From JBFWQM01 sp050249455 (GTDB taxonomy: Bacteria; Pseudomonadota; Alphaproteobacteria; MPNO01; VGEU01), in contig JBFWQM010000318.1 of the NCBI GenBank assembly GCA_050249455.1, forward strand, positions 1-5,149: a DNA stretch of 5,149 bases, read 5' to 3'. The notes under the pieces were generated by a model, which saw nothing but the letters and a program-made list of their open reading frames with translations, did no database searches and had not been told where the DNA came from. The first letter of the stretch is position 1. Each line of letters opens with the position of its first letter. Position numbers and translations under genes: made by a program. Positions 4,762 to 5,149 of the stretch are shown piece by piece.

Positions 4762-5094
4762 ATGAGCAACGGTGATCGCCCGAGGAATCCGGTCGGCAAT
4801 CCCGCGACCGGCGTGGTGGTGAAGCCCAAACCGAAGGCGAAGAAGCCTTCGATGTACAAGGTGCTCATGCTCAACGACGACTACACGCCGATGGAGTTCG
4901 TCGTGATGGTCCTCGAGCGCTTTTTCAGCAAGACGCACGAGGAGGCGACCCGCATCATGCTCCATGTGCACCAGAAGGGCATCGGCGTCTGCGGGGTCTT
5001 CACCTACGAGGTTGCCGAGACGAAGGTGACCCAGGTCATGGACCTCGCCAAGCAGTACCAGCATCCCCTGCAATGCACGCTTGAAAAGGCCTGA
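4762..5094 (+). CDS. clpS: ClpS, ATP-dependent Clp protease adaptor (N-degron recognition), 110 aa
   Basis: A cytoplasmic adaptor that binds proteins with destabilising N-terminal residues (Leu, Phe, Tyr, Trp) and hands them to ClpAP. After a flexible basic N-terminal tail (1-28, with the run KPKPKAKK) that is involved in delivery in the family, the folded domain begins at YKVLMLNDDYTPMEFV (32-47). The binding-pocket residues known from E. coli ClpS are all present four positions later: N38, D39, D40, T42, M44, V47, H70 and L103. The motif HVHQKGIGVCGVFTYEVAETK (68-88) is typical. The length is normal for alphaproteobacteria. Many of these carry two paralogues, ClpS1 and ClpS2; linkage to clpA and the full pocket suggest the canonical one. 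The start is fixed by AGAGGA at 4748-4753. The gene is followed after six bases by clpA, an operon arrangement conserved across proteobacteria. Confidence 0.97.
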   Translation: MSNGDRPRNPVGNPATGVVVKPKPKAKKPSMYKVLMLNDDYTPMEFVVMVLERFFSKTHEEATRIMLHVHQKGIGVCGVFTYEVAETKVTQVMDLAKQYQHPLQCTLEKA

Positions 5095-5100
5095 ACCCAG

Positions 5101-5149
5101 ATGTTATCGCGCAATCTCGAGCAGACACTGCACCGTGCCCTGGCGTTCG
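5101..5149 (+). CDS. clpA: ClpA, ATP-dependent Clp protease ATP-binding subunit, first 16 residues (3' end outside window)
   Basis: The AAA+ unfoldase that pulls ClpS-delivered and other substrates into the ClpP chamber. Only MLSRNLEQTLHRALAF is visible. This matches the start of the ClpA N-domain, where S-x-x-LEQ-x-LHRAL is well conserved; that N-domain is the docking site for ClpS. The gap to clpS is six bases and the only Shine-Dalgarno-like sequence is AAGG (5086-5089) inside the end of clpS, 11 bases from the ATG, so translational coupling to clpS is likely. Confidence 0.9.
   Translation, partial: MLSRNLEQTLHRALAF

Noticed and set aside
1..5149. Search for tRNA, rRNA, CRISPR, insertion sequence or phage features
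   Set aside because: No cloverleaf, no regularly spaced repeats, no transposase or integrase frame and no terminal inverted repeats with target duplications were seen by eye.

Overview
The window is about 5.1 kb of GC-rich (roughly two-thirds G+C) chromosomal DNA. It fits an alphaproteobacterium, probably of the Rhodospirillales type. The grounds are the clpS-clpA pair, a D-Ala-D-Ala carboxypeptidase carrying a C-terminal SPOR domain, a phosphomannomutase/phosphoglucomutase with alphaproteobacterial-looking motifs, and a CtrA-like site in the one AT-rich gap. The taxon is an inference from gene content and composition. I see no mobile element, CRISPR array, rRNA or tRNA.

Left part (1-2268): the 3' three-quarters of a phosphomannomutase/phosphoglucomutase gene runs in from the left edge. 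It is followed 22 bases later by a small gamma-glutamylcyclotransferase-fold (AIG2-like) gene on the same strand. The spacer between them is almost wholly a perfect 20-base palindrome. The cyclotransferase gene converges on a leftward gene for an unnamed nine-helix membrane protein. The two stop codons are the two readings of a single CTAG.

Middle (2269-3911): a leftward gene encodes a secreted serine D-Ala-D-Ala carboxypeptidase of family S11 with a SPOR peptidoglycan-binding domain. Downstream of its stop the transcript would be C-rich and G-poor, which could be a Rho-loading region; the other strand is G-rich and might form a G-quadruplex. Upstream lies a 189-base AT-rich divergent control region with candidate promoters in both directions, a TTAT-N7-TTAA CtrA-like site and an 11-base inverted repeat.

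Right part (3912-5149): a rightward gene encodes an unrecognised probable outer-membrane lipoprotein. The 175-base gap after it can fold, on paper, into a three-way junction with a GNRA-capped arm, followed by a second hairpin. Then comes clpS, the N-degron adaptor, and the first 49 bases of clpA, the unfoldase it serves.

Functional themes are sugar-phosphate supply for surface polysaccharides (PMM/PGM), peptidoglycan trimming at or near the septum (carboxypeptidase-SPOR), an envelope lipoprotein, and regulated proteolysis (ClpS/ClpA). The most novel-looking items are the predicted folded RNA between the lipoprotein gene and clpS, the inverted-repeat (4+1+4) architecture of the unnamed membrane protein, and the palindrome that fills the PMM-cyclotransferase spacer.
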